Positions 33,494 through 43,012 of a stretch of 64,000 nucleotides of DNA are shown here, in pieces; the stretch's first letter is position 1, and every line of letters begins with the position of its first letter. The notes under the pieces were generated by a model. That model was not told where the DNA came from. It ran no database searches and saw only the letters and a program-made list of their open reading frames with translations. This DNA is from Streptomyces sp. NBC_00286. GTDB taxonomy: Bacteria > Actinomycetota > Actinomycetes > Streptomycetales > Streptomycetaceae. The stretch covers positions 1 to 64,000 of the forward strand of contig NZ_CP108054.1 of assembly GCF_036173125.1 (NCBI RefSeq), in the 5' to 3' direction. A program made the translations under genes and the position numbers.

Positions 33494-34822
33494 TCAGGCT
33501 TCCAACTGGAGCAGGGCACTGCGGGTACTGAGCTGGTGGCTGCTTGCGCTGCGGGTGAAGTCCTCGACGCGGTCGCGCAACTCGCGGGGCAGGGTCGAGC
33601 GACGGTAGGCCGGCTGCGCGAGGAAGTGCTGGATCTGCCCCGTGCGTACGAGGACCCCGGTAACGCGCTGGTCCCCGGGGATGTCCCACAAGGGGGTCAG
33701 CGCATCAGCGGCTCCCTCGACGTCGTTCGACAGGAGCCGGGCCACGGCAAGGTCGGCAGCGGCGCCCCCGAGTACGTGTGGCGAACGGCTGGCCTGTGGT
33801 TTTTGACTGATGCGGTCCAGGGCGCGGCGCGCGGACCGCTCGGCCTGGTCCCCGTCGTGGATGAGTAGCGCGGTCGAGCTGCTGGACATGGCCAGGCGCT
33901 CGGGGGAGAAACCGAACTCGCCGCCGACACCGTCGTGAAGGTCGTCGCGGGACCCGCTCTCGGCCTGCAGGGAGAGCCGGAGCGCCTCACGGGCGGATTC
34001 TGTGTCGCCGAGGTATCCGTGTGCACGCGCCTCGATGGCGAGAAGCCGCTGCCGGGCAACGTCACCCAGGCCGCCGTATGTCTGGGCGCGCTGCGCCTTG
34101 CTTACGGCCTCGGCGGGCATGCCCGTGAAGTAGGCAATGTACGCGAGGATGCCGTCCGCGTACGCGCGCAACAGAGGGAAGCGGGCGCTCTCTCCGTAGA
34201 GATCAGCCGCACGGGCCATACGGCGGGCATTGTCGAAGGAGCCAAGGTTGAAGGCCGCTGCGGAGAGCAGGGCCATGGTCTGGCCCGTAAGTACGAGCAG
34301 ACGCTGCTGCTGTGTGGGGATCTGCGTGCGGTCTCGCTGGCTCTGAAGTTCCTCCTGGAGTGCCCGGCCGCGCCGGAAGGCATCCATCGGAGGGAGGGAA
34401 GCGTAATCGCGCGCGAGCGATGTCACGTCGTCGGCAAGTTGGTCAAGGCTGGTATCAGAAACGGACGCTGCGGCTGTTGCGCTGGCGTCGTCCTGAGCGT
34501 CGCGTGCGGTCATGTTGATCTCGTGCTCCAGGTTGAACGCGGGTGCCTGGGGATCTTCGGCAGGAGGCGGAGGAGCCAACAGCGCCGTCACGGCGCAGCC
34601 GAACATGGCCTGTAACACACGGCGGGTGTCCGCGGACAGCGACTCCGGGCGGATCTGCCCTGCTTTCCAACGGAACACCGTCCGCTCGCTACAGGTCGGG
34701 TTGTTGCCGCCCTTCCCGACGACCTCGTCAGCGGTGCTGTCGAACAGTGCTACGAAGTCAGGGGCGCCCAAGTTGCGGCGGTCGCACAAGAGCTTGAGCA
34801 GCGTTTCGGGTTGTTCCCTCAC
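33494..34822 (-). CDS. HTH regulator with TPR domain
   Basis: A 442-residue protein. GTG 34822 is preceded by GGAGG with 6-base spacing, better than the upstream ATG at 34837. The N-terminus (ERTVFRWKAGQIRPESLSAD) is an XRE-like DNA-binding unit. The remainder has several helical TPR-type repeats (MARAADLYGESARFPLLRAY, then IEARAHGYLGDTESAREALR). Streptomyces genomes contain many such regulators next to signalling or biosynthetic genes. It is convergent with the SDR gene. Confidence 0.7.
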   Translation of the reverse strand: MREQPETLLKLLCDRRNLGAPDFVALFDSTADEVVGKGGNNPTCSERTVFRWKAGQIRPESLSADTRRVLQAMFGCAVTALLAPPPPAEDPQAPAFNLEHEINMTARDAQDDASATAAASVSDTSLDQLADDVTSLARDYASLPPMDAFRRGRALQEELQSQRDRTQIPTQQQRLLVLTGQTMALLSAAAFNLGSFDNARRMARAADLYGESARFPLLRAYADGILAYIAYFTGMPAEAVSKAQRAQTYGGLGDVARQRLLAIEARAHGYLGDTESAREALRLSLQAESGSRDDLHDGVGGEFGFSPERLAMSSSSTALLIHDGDQAERSARRALDRISQKPQASRSPHVLGGAAADLAVARLLSNDVEGAADALTPLWDIPGDQRVTGVLVRTGQIQHFLAQPAYRRSTLPRELRDRVEDFTRSASSHQLSTRSALLQLEA

Positions 34823-35114
34823 ATCGCCTCCAGTCATCAAGCCTGGCCTGTTGGCGGCCCGCCTACGGATCGATCCCTTCGTACGAAGGGGATACCGGCG
34901 CCCTCCTCCAGTTCAACACATCTTCGGCAGATGGCAGTTGGCTGGCAGTCAGATGGCAATCCGCCACATTTGTGGCGCGGAGACGGCAGCTCCCTGACCT
35001 GGCGGTGGCACCCCCTGCAGGACCACGCTGATCACCACCCTCGCTGAGAGTGCCGAACGCACTCAGGACAGTGGCCCTCTGTTCGGGACGGCCCAACATT
35101 CCCCAGAGGACGTG

Positions 35115-35594
35115 ATGACAACGACAGCCGTACGAACGCCCCGCGCGACCCAACACCGCGACGGGGCAGTGATGAGCGAGAGGTTCGAGGTCGTTCCCCG
35201 TTGCGGTGACGACCCGCCTCGAGTCAAGGACGCATCCCGGGTAGGCATCATGCGCCGGATCGCCGCCGCACGGCTCAGACACCGGGGGCTCGAGGCGCTG
35301 CTCGATGACGTGATGCTCATACTCTCCGAGCTGCTGACCAACGCCCTGCTGCACAGCGGTGCCAAGGAAATCAGGCTGAACATCGCCGTCCGAGACGGCT
35401 TCCTGCACATGGCCGTCACCGACGGTATGCCGGGCAGCGCCACGCGCACGTACGTCAACGACAAGGCTGAGTCCGGGCGCGGCCTCGCCCTGGTCGAGGC
35501 CCTAGTGAAGGAGAACGGCGGGGACTGGGGCACCAGCGACGGCGGCGCGCAGACCTGGTGCACTCTCGCGGTGCCGGCGAAGGAGCGACCGTGA
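35115..35594 (+). CDS. ATP-binding protein, RsbW-like HATPase (anti-sigma type)
   Basis: A 159-residue GHKL ATPase domain: N-box LSELLTNALLHSGAKEI, G1-like VTDGMPG and a G2-like ESGRGLALVEALV. Such single-domain kinases regulate sigma factors or act as unusual signalling proteins, and Streptomyces has dozens. ATG 35115 has GAGGA upstream. The next gene starts inside its stop codon (GTGA), so the two are coupled. Confidence 0.8.
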   Translation: MTTTAVRTPRATQHRDGAVMSERFEVVPRCGDDPPRVKDASRVGIMRRIAAARLRHRGLEALLDDVMLILSELLTNALLHSGAKEIRLNIAVRDGFLHMAVTDGMPGSATRTYVNDKAESGRGLALVEALVKENGGDWGTSDGGAQTWCTLAVPAKERP

Positions 35595-36019
35595 CGGCAC
35601 CGGCCACTTCCCCCGGCTGGGCGCACCCCGTGCGGGCGGCCGAGCTGCCGTTCGCCCCGGAAAGACTGCGCTGGGTCCTGGCGAAGGTCCAGAAGTGGCA
35701 GCCGTACGTCGACGGCTCTGTGCTCGATGGCCTCTCAGCCGTACTCGACGACTACACGCCGGACGAGGACGAGGTCGACGTGAACGCGATGAGGCTCCGC
35801 GGGCACCTGATGCGGCTCGTGAACCTCGCCGTCACCGCCAAGGTGGTCGAGCAGGACGCGCGTGTCGACCGGGTCGTCGATCGGGCGCGCACCGTCCGGT
35901 CCGAGGAACTGCCCGGCGACCACATGAAGGCCGTCGGGCACGTCCGCCAGATGGCTTGGACCCTCGACGAGCTGCTCGAGCTCCTGCTGGAGAACCAGTG
36001 CATCAAGGAGGCGCCGTGA
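35591..36019 (+). CDS. DUF6415-like protein
   Basis: A 142-residue acidic helical protein from GTG 35591, overlapping the HATPase stop. It contains LPFAPERLRWVLAKVQKW and MRLRGHLMRLVNLAVTA, and resembles the DUF6415 family often found beside Streptomyces HATPase and regulator genes. Function unknown; proximity suggests the same signalling unit. Confidence 0.6.
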   Translation: MTAPATSPGWAHPVRAAELPFAPERLRWVLAKVQKWQPYVDGSVLDGLSAVLDDYTPDEDEVDVNAMRLRGHLMRLVNLAVTAKVVEQDARVDRVVDRARTVRSEELPGDHMKAVGHVRQMAWTLDELLELLLENQCIKEAP

Positions 36020-36282
36020 TCCCTCCGCTCCCGGTCAGCCCCTTCGGAGAGATGAGAGAGAAGAACCGTTCCGTGCGCACCTGGACCGAGCCTCCCCTGG
36101 TTCCCTTCATCACCCAGAGGGAAGGATACTTCCAACACCAATCCGGCACGAGGGAACTGGAGTCGATTGGTCCCACTTGGGTGCGAGCCGTGTGCGGCCT
36201 CGCGGTGATGGGCTGTCAGGCCAGAACAGCGGCTGCCCGCGGCGGTTCAGGCAGGGACCGCCCACCACATCGGGATCGTTAG
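36016..36282 (+). CDS. small hypothetical protein coupled to the upstream gene
   Basis: An 88-residue frame starting at GTG 36016, overlapping the preceding stop (GTGA). The N-terminal half looks ordinary, but the last 30 residues (ARTAAARGGSGRDRPPHRDR) look like read-through into non-coding DNA. It is supported only by coupling. Confidence 0.35.
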   Translation: MIPPLPVSPFGEMREKNRSVRTWTEPPLVPFITQREGYFQHQSGTRELESIGPTWVRAVCGLAVMGCQARTAAARGGSGRDRPPHRDR

Positions 36283-36492
36283 AAGCGATCCGGGCGGCAA
36301 CCTGACAGAGCCGACTCAACGGTTCCGTCGACCAACTCCCGCGCGACCAGGCGGCCCACGGCCGCGGCGAGCGTGACCGCCGAGTGCATCACTGCCAAGT
36401 AAAGGCCGGGGACCTCGGCGACCGGGCCGACGATCGGCTCACCGTCGGCCGGCATGGGGCGCGCTCCGAGTCGGGTGCTGAGCAGCTGGGCG
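36279..36492 (-). pseudogene. C-terminal fragment of a FAD-dependent (DadA/glycine oxidase-type) oxidoreductase
   Basis: The minus strand encodes LGARPMPADGEPIVGPVAEV and PGLYLAVMHSAVTLAAAVGR, then LVARELVDG and a final RPDRF. This is the characteristic C-terminus of DAO-family flavoproteins. The FAD-binding N-terminus is absent, so it is a remnant. Confidence 0.7.
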
Positions 36493-36742
36493 CCGTCGTT
36501 CCCGGCCGGGGGCGGAGATCGCGGCGGTAGCACCAGGTAAACCGAATCGTTCTGGAGCAGCAGAACAAACCGCCGCCGCCCGTTGCATGACTCCGGGGCT
36601 GGCCTCCGACTCGTGCAGCAGTTTTGTGCTACGCGGGCCCATGTAAATCCTGCGCTGCGCTGCATCCCGACGACCACCACCAGGAAGGGAAAACAAGGTG
36701 TGTGGCTCACAGCAGGAGCCGGGTGTCCGCGAGCGAGGGCGG

Positions 36743-37192
36743 TCAGAGGACCGTGCCGTGCAGGGCGCGACGGTCGCCGGACATCGCGTAGCGGCGGGCG
36801 GCGAGCCCGTGCTCGAGGGGCTCGCCGATCTTCTCGCACAGCAGCGCCAGGACGTCGGCCGCGTCGGTGTCGGACAGGTAGACCGGCGCGATTTCGAGCA
36901 TCAGCTCCCCGATCGCGTACGTGCTGGCGGTGAGTTCGTCGACGACGCGGCGCAGCGCGGCGAGCGCGGGATCCGCCGGCGGATCGGCGGGCGGCACAGG
37001 CGGTGCGGTGCGGACGGCGCGGACGGCCTGGCGGACCACCGCGCGCACCGTGGGCTCATCGAGGGCCTTCAGGCCGCTGTGGGCGAGCGCGGCGAGGCGG
37101 CGGGTGATCAGCTCCGCGACGTCGCCGCTGCGGCTGGAGAGGGCGATCAGGGCGCGCGCGGCCGTTCCTTGTGGGGCAAACGACCGGCACAC
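36743..37192 (-). CDS. hypothetical helical protein, possibly 5'-truncated
   Basis: A 149-residue frame rich in Ala, Leu and Arg (ARALIALSSRSGDVAELITR, then PTVRAVVRQAVRAVR). No ribosome site precedes ATG 37192 and no family is recognised. Codon bias is consistent with coding. Confidence 0.35.
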   Translation of the reverse strand: MCRSFAPQGTAARALIALSSRSGDVAELITRRLAALAHSGLKALDEPTVRAVVRQAVRAVRTAPPVPPADPPADPALAALRRVVDELTASTYAIGELMLEIAPVYLSDTDAADVLALLCEKIGEPLEHGLAARRYAMSGDRRALHGTVL

Positions 37193-37476
37193 TCAGCGAC
37201 CGAGCCGGGCTACTGTGAGCCTCTGTCTCAGGCGTCCCACCGCAGTGCCACTGCGGGCGACGTTTCTGCAGGTCAGCGGGTGGGACGTCCCGGGATATGG
37301 CCACTTCCGCACCAACTGTGGCCAGGCTCCGCAGCGAACCGGCAGTCTCCTTCGCGGAACCAGCCAGTCGGCCCCGGCAAGCGCACGTCAACGGACGGGC
37401 CGGACGGGCGCATCAAGAGTCAGGAGAACGAATGTCCATCGGGAACGAACGTGGCGAGAGCATGCGCCGAAGGTCA

Positions 37477-37519
37477 ATGTGACTGAGCCTCACTCGCCAG
37501 CTGAAGCACTCAGTCACAT
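37477..37519. repeat. 11-bp perfect inverted repeat upstream of a secreted-protein gene
   Basis: ATGTGACTGAG (37477-37487) and CTCAGTCACAT (37509-37519) are perfect inverted copies separated by 21 bases. They lie about 80 bases upstream of the secreted-protein start, so an operator or an RNA stem is possible. Confidence 0.45.
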
Positions 37520-37595
37520 CCAGCGACACCGTTAGCGAATGCCAACGGAGGTTGGTGATCACTAGGTTTGTGTCATCAAAGAGGAAGATAACAAC

Positions 37596-38081
37596 GTGCG
37601 TTTTACGTCTCACCGACGATCTCTGGCGACGGTCACTGGCGTACTGCTCAGCGCAGTGGTATCGCTCGGCCTGCAAGCGACCCCAGCCCAGGCTGCGTAC
37701 GGCCCATGCAACACCACTGGGACCTACGGCGGAGAAGTCGTCATTCGGGTGCCAGCACGAACCGACAACGGGACTTCCTGCTACATCGGCTACCAGACGG
37801 GCTCGGTGGGCGCAGTGAAGGCAGTTCAGGACGCCATTTACTACTGCTACCGAGGGACGACCGCCTACGACAGGATGATGAACGCCGGCGGGCGCGATGG
37901 GATCTACGGGGATGGCATGGTCAGTGCCATGAAGTGGCTCCAGGCAAACAAGCTCGGTCTTTCCGGCTCCGCAGTTGACGGCGTCTACGGTCCGACGACC
38001 GCCTCGAGGCTTCTGTGGCCCCTCCGCTGGAGCGCCGGAACGCCTGTTGGGGTAGGAGACTGCACCAAGCAGTGGTGGTGA
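37596..38081 (+). CDS. secreted peptidoglycan-binding-like protein
   Basis: A 161-residue protein with a clear signal peptide (MRFTSHRRSLATVTGVLLSA, with cleavage near AQA-AY). The mature domain holds four or more cysteines and a DGIYGDGMVSAMKWLQ, DGVYGPTTASRLLW pattern, the helical repeat of peptidoglycan-binding domain 1. GAGGAAG precedes GTG 37596. It probably acts outside the cell on the wall. Confidence 0.65.
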   Translation: MRFTSHRRSLATVTGVLLSAVVSLGLQATPAQAAYGPCNTTGTYGGEVVIRVPARTDNGTSCYIGYQTGSVGAVKAVQDAIYYCYRGTTAYDRMMNAGGRDGIYGDGMVSAMKWLQANKLGLSGSAVDGVYGPTTASRLLWPLRWSAGTPVGVGDCTKQWW

Positions 38082-38384
38082 GTGTCGGCGGCGCCCCTCA
38101 ATAACGCCCTGAGCCCGCCCGCCCACCATCACGCCAGGGCCCGCGACCAGCCGAAATCAAGATGGCAGAGGCTCTGTGCCCGTCGTACGGGGCTGACACC
38201 GGCCGTGGCGGGCGCGCATGACCTCACTCTCACGTTTCCGTTCATGCCCCGGGCCACGGTGCGTGCTGCGTACCAGGCCCCTTGTGCCATCTCCGACCGC
38301 GTCCCCTCGCGGGACGCTGACATACGCGCACACCAACCCACCTGACCTGCAAGTTGCATGGTGCACAGCACTCACTGGAGAACC

Positions 38385-38528
38385 ATGTCACCGTCCCGCA
38401 CCCGCGACCTCCGCCGAGCGGCCGCTCCCCTCACCGCCGCGGCCCTCGTTCTCGGCATCAGCGCAAACCCTGACCCTATGAGGGCTGGGGCTCCCCCTTC
38501 CGGTTTGGTCAAACAGATAACTGAATGA
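38385..38528 (+). CDS. short signal-peptide-like ORF coupled to the ketosynthase gene
   Basis: A 47-residue frame from ATG 38385 with GGAG upstream. Its N-terminus is a plausible signal sequence (basic RTRDLRRAAAPL, then hydrophobic TAAALVLGISA). Its TGA overlaps the ketosynthase ATG (ATGA at 38525-38528). It may be the remains of a secreted-protein gene cut by rearrangement, or a coupled leader peptide. Confidence 0.4.
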   Translation: MSPSRTRDLRRAAAPLTAAALVLGISANPDPMRAGAPPSGLVKQITE

Positions 38529-39793
38529 GGAAGATCGTGGTAAAGAAAGCTTCCGCCGGAGCGTCGGATGTCGTGGTCACCGGACTCGGAGCGGTCACGC
38601 CCCTGGGCGCCAACGTCACCTCCAGCTGGCAGGGCATGCTGGAAGGCCGGTCAGGAGCCCGGGTTTTGAACGAACCGTGGGCCCATGAGTTGCCGGTGCG
38701 GATCGCCGCACCCGCGGCCGTGGACCCCGCGGCAGCCCTCCCGCCCGCGCAGGCGCGCCGGATGGACCGCGTCACGCAGCTGGCGCTGATGGCCGTACAC
38801 GAAGCCTGGGCGGACGCCGGCCTCGATACCGCTACGGAGCTGGACACCGAGCGGCTCTCGGTCGCGGTCTCCTCCACCATCGGCGTAGAGACCATGCTCG
38901 CTGCTCATCAGACGCTCCAGACCAAGGGCTGGAAGCACATGTCGCCCTACGCGGTGCCCTCCCTGCTGCCCAACAGCTCGGCGGCGCAGATAGCCATCCA
39001 GTACGGCGCCCAGGGCAGTGCCCATGCGCCGGTGAGCGCCTGTGCCTCGGGGACCGAGGCCATCGGGCTGGCGGCGGACATGATTCGCTTGGGCCGGGCC
39101 GACGTCGTGATCGCCGGCGGCGCCGAGGCACCGATCCACCCGTTCGGCCTGGGCGGGTTCGCCGCCATGCGTGCCCTTTCCCGACGTAACGACGACCCGC
39201 AGGGTGCCTCCCGCCCTTTCGCCAAGAGCCGGGACGGTTTCCTGCTCGGCGAGGGCGCGGGCATCGTGATCCTTGAGTCGCAGGCCCATGCCCGCGCCCG
39301 CGGTGCCCGGGTCTACGGCCGGATCCTCGGTATCGGAATGTCTGTCGACGGGCACCGCATCGCCCAGCCGCAGCCCGAGGGACTCGGTGCGGCCAAAGCC
39401 ATCACCCGGGCGCTCGCCGACGCCGGCCTGTCGGTCACCGACATCGCCCATGTCAACGCCCACGCCACCTCCACACCGGCCGGAGACCTCGCCGAAGCCC
39501 GCGCCCTACATCGTGTGTGCGGCGCCCACACCGACCAGATCGCCGTCTCGGCTCCCAAGTCCATGATCGGACACCTGCAGAGCGGCTCCGGCCCCGTCGA
39601 GGCGATCACCACCCTGCTGGCCCTCTACCACCGCGTCGTGCCCCCGACCCTCAACGCAGAAGAGACCGACGACGCAATCGGCTTGGACATAGTGACCGGA
39701 TCACCGCGCCAACTTCCTCAAGGACCACTGGCGGCCCTGAGTAACTCTTTCGGCTTCGGCGGCCATAACGCCACCTTGGTCCTCGCTTCCTGA
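38525..39793 (+). CDS. beta-ketoacyl-ACP synthase II-like (stand-alone ketosynthase)
   Basis: A 422-residue condensing enzyme with the triad Cys173 (VSACASGTEAI), His313 (NAHATSTPAGD) and His350 (KSMIGHLQSG). It has full KAS length and a normal C-terminus (LSNSFGFGGHNATLVL). It would condense acyl-ACP with malonyl-ACP. No acyl carrier, acyltransferase or reductase gene lies beside it, so it is either a FabF paralogue serving a remote pathway or the survivor of a lost cluster. ATG 38525 overlaps the upstream short ORF. Confidence 0.85.
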   Translation: MRKIVVKKASAGASDVVVTGLGAVTPLGANVTSSWQGMLEGRSGARVLNEPWAHELPVRIAAPAAVDPAAALPPAQARRMDRVTQLALMAVHEAWADAGLDTATELDTERLSVAVSSTIGVETMLAAHQTLQTKGWKHMSPYAVPSLLPNSSAAQIAIQYGAQGSAHAPVSACASGTEAIGLAADMIRLGRADVVIAGGAEAPIHPFGLGGFAAMRALSRRNDDPQGASRPFAKSRDGFLLGEGAGIVILESQAHARARGARVYGRILGIGMSVDGHRIAQPQPEGLGAAKAITRALADAGLSVTDIAHVNAHATSTPAGDLAEARALHRVCGAHTDQIAVSAPKSMIGHLQSGSGPVEAITTLLALYHRVVPPTLNAEETDDAIGLDIVTGSPRQLPQGPLAALSNSFGFGGHNATLVLAS

Positions 39794-40031
39794 ACGGCCT
39801 CGCCCGCGGGTGATAGATCTGCCCATGACCAGCAGGTTCACTCCACTCCCACGCTGCCGCTGATGGTCAGGTCGCCCGGCAATCTCACCCACGGGAAGCC
39901 GACTGGCCCGCCCCGCCGCCTACACCCCCACCCTGAACCGCACCGGCGACGGCTGGGACCTGCGGCTCTCCCGGTAACGTTGTCGCTGCCGCTCACCCAC
40001 ATTGCCCAGAGCGCTTCAGCGTTCCCGGGCG
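39794..40031. other. short region with a possible gene-tail remnant
   Basis: No complete gene. The plus strand holds a tail-like segment (RPAAYTPTLNRTGDGWDLRL) ending at TAA near 39978, which reads like the end of a lost protein. Confidence 0.3.
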
Positions 40032-40274
40032 ATGTCGTCTCTGAGTGGGCGACCGGAGCAGGCAGAACGGGAGCTCGCCGAAGGCCTTGCGATGGGCCAG
40101 TGGACCGGGCCGTTCTTCCGTGCTTCGCTACGTGACGTGCCATCGGCCGTACGGTCCGGCCGGCTCATCGACGTGCTCGCCCCGGCCGCCGAGGTCCTGG
40201 ACCAGGCCGACGTCGACCAGGACGTCGTGCACCAGCTGCGCGTCCTGATCGACGCGATCACGCCGGGTCTCTGA
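40032..40274 (+). CDS. hypothetical small protein
   Basis: An 80-residue frame (GQWTGPFFRASLRDVPSAVR, then LAPAAEVLDQADVD) with protein-like character. ATG 40032 lacks a clear ribosome site. It may be part of the same decayed locus as the membrane-protein pseudogene downstream. Confidence 0.35.
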   Translation: MSSLSGRPEQAERELAEGLAMGQWTGPFFRASLRDVPSAVRSGRLIDVLAPAAEVLDQADVDQDVVHQLRVLIDAITPGL

Positions 40275-40314
40275 TCCGCCGCCACGGGCGTTGGCCTCCT
40301 GGCAGGGTGTGGCC

Positions 40315-40822
40315 GTGATCGAGATAGCCGTCGGTGCCGCCCTCGCCGCAGCAACAACGCTCATGGGCACCTGGTTTGGCGTCTGGCTGACCCGCAGGAA
40401 CAGCGGCGTGCGCAGATGCAGCGGCTGGTCATCGCCGTCTCGGAGTTGATGACGGCGCGCACTCTGTACCGGGAGGCGTGGCTGAGCCGTACGACACGGT
40501 GGCGTGTGGGCGGGATGGCCGCGATCGAGTTCTGGTCCGCCTGGCGTATGCCGGGCGGCAGTTGGGAGAGCGCGGTGGTCGCGCTTGCCCCCCGTCGGCG
40601 CGGGTGATCGAGCTGTGGCAGCGGCGCAGCGTCGAAGAAGCCGCTGCTCTCGCTCCGTACGCGGCCAGAGTCGCCGCGGTGGGTCTGCCGTTGGGCATGG
40701 TGAGCGATCCGGATCTCGCCACGGCCGCGCAGAAGCTCCTGGACGCGGTTCTGGAGGAACCAGGGCGAGGATGCGGTGCGGGAGGCCATCACGGGGCTTC
40801 ATGCGGTGTTCTACGGATAGGA
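40315..40822 (+). pseudogene. frameshifted membrane-anchored protein
   Basis: Three consecutive frames read like one protein. The first is a membrane anchor from GTG 40315 (AVGAALAAATTLMGTWFGVW). The second is MQRLVIAVSELMTARTLYRE and on to a stop at 40605. The third is RVIELWQRRSVEEAAALAPY and on to about 40760. Two indels, near 40405 and 40600, break it. Confidence 0.6.
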
Positions 40823-41249
40823 GCCGGAGCCGCCAACTCCGTAGCCCTTCAATGGAAGTGTGCGAATTGCCTGGTTGGCGTCTGGATGCGTTATACAGGG
40901 CGATTTTTAGGGGTGCCGGATTGGCTTTCCCGCCATAGAGGGGTGCAGGATGCGCAGCGGAGCGTCAGGCGTCAACTGCTGGTGCAGTTCAGCGTCGTTG
41001 ATCTCTTCGCGGGAGGTGGCGGTCACAGCCAGGGCACGTACCTCCCCGCCCGACCATCGTGGCCCCGGCGCACAAAAAAGGGGAGCCCCGAAGGTCATGC
41101 CCAAGCTTTGGACGGCGGAGGGCACGACCGAGGACTCCCCGGTGTCGCGTTGAGATCACATCCGCGCGAGCGAAATCACGAGAGATGAATCCTGAAGCGA
41201 CACCTCGGAACGGTACAGCAAGGGAAATTGTCGGCGTCGGCTGAATCTG
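40823..41249. other. intergenic region left of an ISL3 element
   Basis: No gene, repeat or RNA structure that I can support. It ends at the left inverted repeat of the ISL3 element. Confidence 0.4.
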
Positions 41250-42988
41250 GGTTCTGGATCACTTTCCGTGCCGGAGCCACGGAGGGTCACCACGACCGCG
41301 ATCATGAACGGCCTCACGCCGCGAGGAGGACCCGCTTGCGGAGCAGGTCGAAGTTGGCGCGGCCGAACATCTGCCGCTTGAGCATCTTGATCTTGTTGTT
41401 GTGGCCTTCGACGGCGCCGGAGCTGTAGGGCAGGCTGAGCCCGGCGACGACGGCGTCGAGGTCCTGGCCGAGGCCGGTGACGAAAGCGTGCAGGGCGGGC
41501 AGGTCATCGGCCTGGACGCGCTCGATCCATTGGTCCAGTTGCTGTCCGTGGCGGTTATTCATCAACTCGGCGAAGGAACGCACGTGTTCGGCGGTGCGGT
41601 CGAGTTCGGGGCAGCGGGCGAGGATCGTCTTGAGTCGCTGGCCCTGGTCGTCGTCGAGGCGGTCGGGGCGGCGGGTGATCCAGCTGGTCACGTCTCGCAC
41701 GGAAGGGTGCTTGCGAGGCGGATCGTCGTGCGGGAACGCTTCACGGAGCTGATGCACGTACCTCTTCACGACACTCTCGCCGCCGGGGTAGCCGCGCTCA
41801 CGCAGTTCCTCGAACAGGCGGCGGGCGACGGTGCAGCCCTCGGCCCACCGCTGATGCAGATAGGGCTTGTAGGGATCGAGGATGCTGCTGCGGCCGGTCC
41901 ACTTTCCCACCAGCAGTTCGTCTGCGGTGGCCGCTCGGGCCAGGCGGCGCACGGTGTTGCGGGCGAGGCCGAGCCGACGGGCGATCGGCCGCATGCCGAG
42001 CCCGTCGTCGAGCAGGGCGTGGACGGCAGAGTGCTGTTCGCGCACCCGGTCCGACAGACGGCCGGAGCGTCGCGGCTCGCCTGAGGGACGCGGCGCGAGC
42101 TCCGGGGTCTTCCCGGGTGCGGCGGCGCCGACCCGGCTGGTCTCCTCTGTCTCGCGCAGCAGGGCGCGGTGCTGGATGACCGTCTTCTCGACGGCCTCGA
42201 CGAGGTTTTTCCAGATGTGCCACCGGTCCGCGACGTGGACCGCGTCCGGGGCGCCGAGCCGTCCGGCCTCGGCGTATGCGGTCGAGCGGTCACGGCAGAT
42301 CACCTCGACGCCGGGGTGGTCGGCGAGCCAGGCGGACACCGTGGCCGTGGTGCGGTCGGGCAGCAGATCAACCGGACGACGCGTGTCGATGTCCACCAGG
42401 ATCGTGCCGTAGTTGTGTCCCTTGCGCAGGGCGAACTCATCCACCCCCAGCACCCGCGGCGTGTGCACTTCGGGCTCCGGCAGGCGGCGTATCAGCCGCA
42501 GTAGTGTCGACCGGCTCGCCCGGACCGCGAGTGTGTCCGCCAGGCGGGCGCCGGCCCGGCCCGCCAGCATCACGGCCACCCGCTGCAGCACAGTCTGCAG
42601 CCCGGTGCTTCGCCTGCCGTGCCGGAAGGTCAGGCCATCGACCTGCTCTGCGAACGTGGCCTGCCTGCAGGCGCGGTCACGGCAGCGGAACCGCCGGACC
42701 TGTAACTCGATCACCACAGGACGCCCGGCGACCGCGGTGTCGGCGAGGCGGCGTACGTATCGGCTGTGCACCCGGCCTGACGACGTCCCGCAGGCGTGAC
42801 ACGCGGCCTGCTCCGCCGATGCACGGGCCCGCACGAGCACCAACTCGCCCTCGACTACTGCCTTTTCGATCACAACGCCTTCGGCCTGGTGGAACCACAG
42901 GTCCTGGAGGAACACATCACCCACGGCCGTTCATGATCGCGGTCGTGGTGACCCTCCGTGGCTCCGGCACGGAAAGTGATCCAGAACC
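41250..42988. mobile_element. ISL3 family insertion sequence with perfect 64-bp inverted repeats
   Basis: The left repeat 41250-41313 and right repeat 42925-42988 are perfectly inverted copies of 64 bp. The outer end begins GGTTCTGGATCACTTTCC. The transposase frame fills the interval between them exactly (41314-42924). The 8 bases outside each end (TGAATCTG and AGGATTCG) do not match, so no target duplication is visible. Confidence 0.9.
41314..42924 (-). CDS. ISL3 family transposase
   Basis: A 536-residue transposase with zinc ribbon (CHACGTSSG and CRDRACRQ) and DDE core: VLGVDEFALRKGHNYG, EVICRDRSTAYAEAG and SGAVEGHNNKIKMLK. The end (FDLLRKRVLLAA) is the normal ISL3 terminus. GTG 42924 directly abuts the right inverted repeat, so promoter and ribosome site must lie in the repeat; a GTG nine bases further in is an alternative start. 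It is only distantly similar to the ISL3 transposase at 20.8-22.4 kb. Confidence 0.88.
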   Translation of the reverse strand: MGDVFLQDLWFHQAEGVVIEKAVVEGELVLVRARASAEQAACHACGTSSGRVHSRYVRRLADTAVAGRPVVIELQVRRFRCRDRACRQATFAEQVDGLTFRHGRRSTGLQTVLQRVAVMLAGRAGARLADTLAVRASRSTLLRLIRRLPEPEVHTPRVLGVDEFALRKGHNYGTILVDIDTRRPVDLLPDRTTATVSAWLADHPGVEVICRDRSTAYAEAGRLGAPDAVHVADRWHIWKNLVEAVEKTVIQHRALLRETEETSRVGAAAPGKTPELAPRPSGEPRRSGRLSDRVREQHSAVHALLDDGLGMRPIARRLGLARNTVRRLARAATADELLVGKWTGRSSILDPYKPYLHQRWAEGCTVARRLFEELRERGYPGGESVVKRYVHQLREAFPHDDPPRKHPSVRDVTSWITRRPDRLDDDQGQRLKTILARCPELDRTAEHVRSFAELMNNRHGQQLDQWIERVQADDLPALHAFVTGLGQDLDAVVAGLSLPYSSGAVEGHNNKIKMLKRQMFGRANFDLLRKRVLLAA

Positions 42989-43012
42989 AGGATTCGAGCG
43001 ACGCCGAGAGAA

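Noticed and set aside
41242..42996. 8-bp target duplication around the ISL3 element
   Set aside because: TGAATCTG and AGGATTCG do not match, even allowing for one mismatch.
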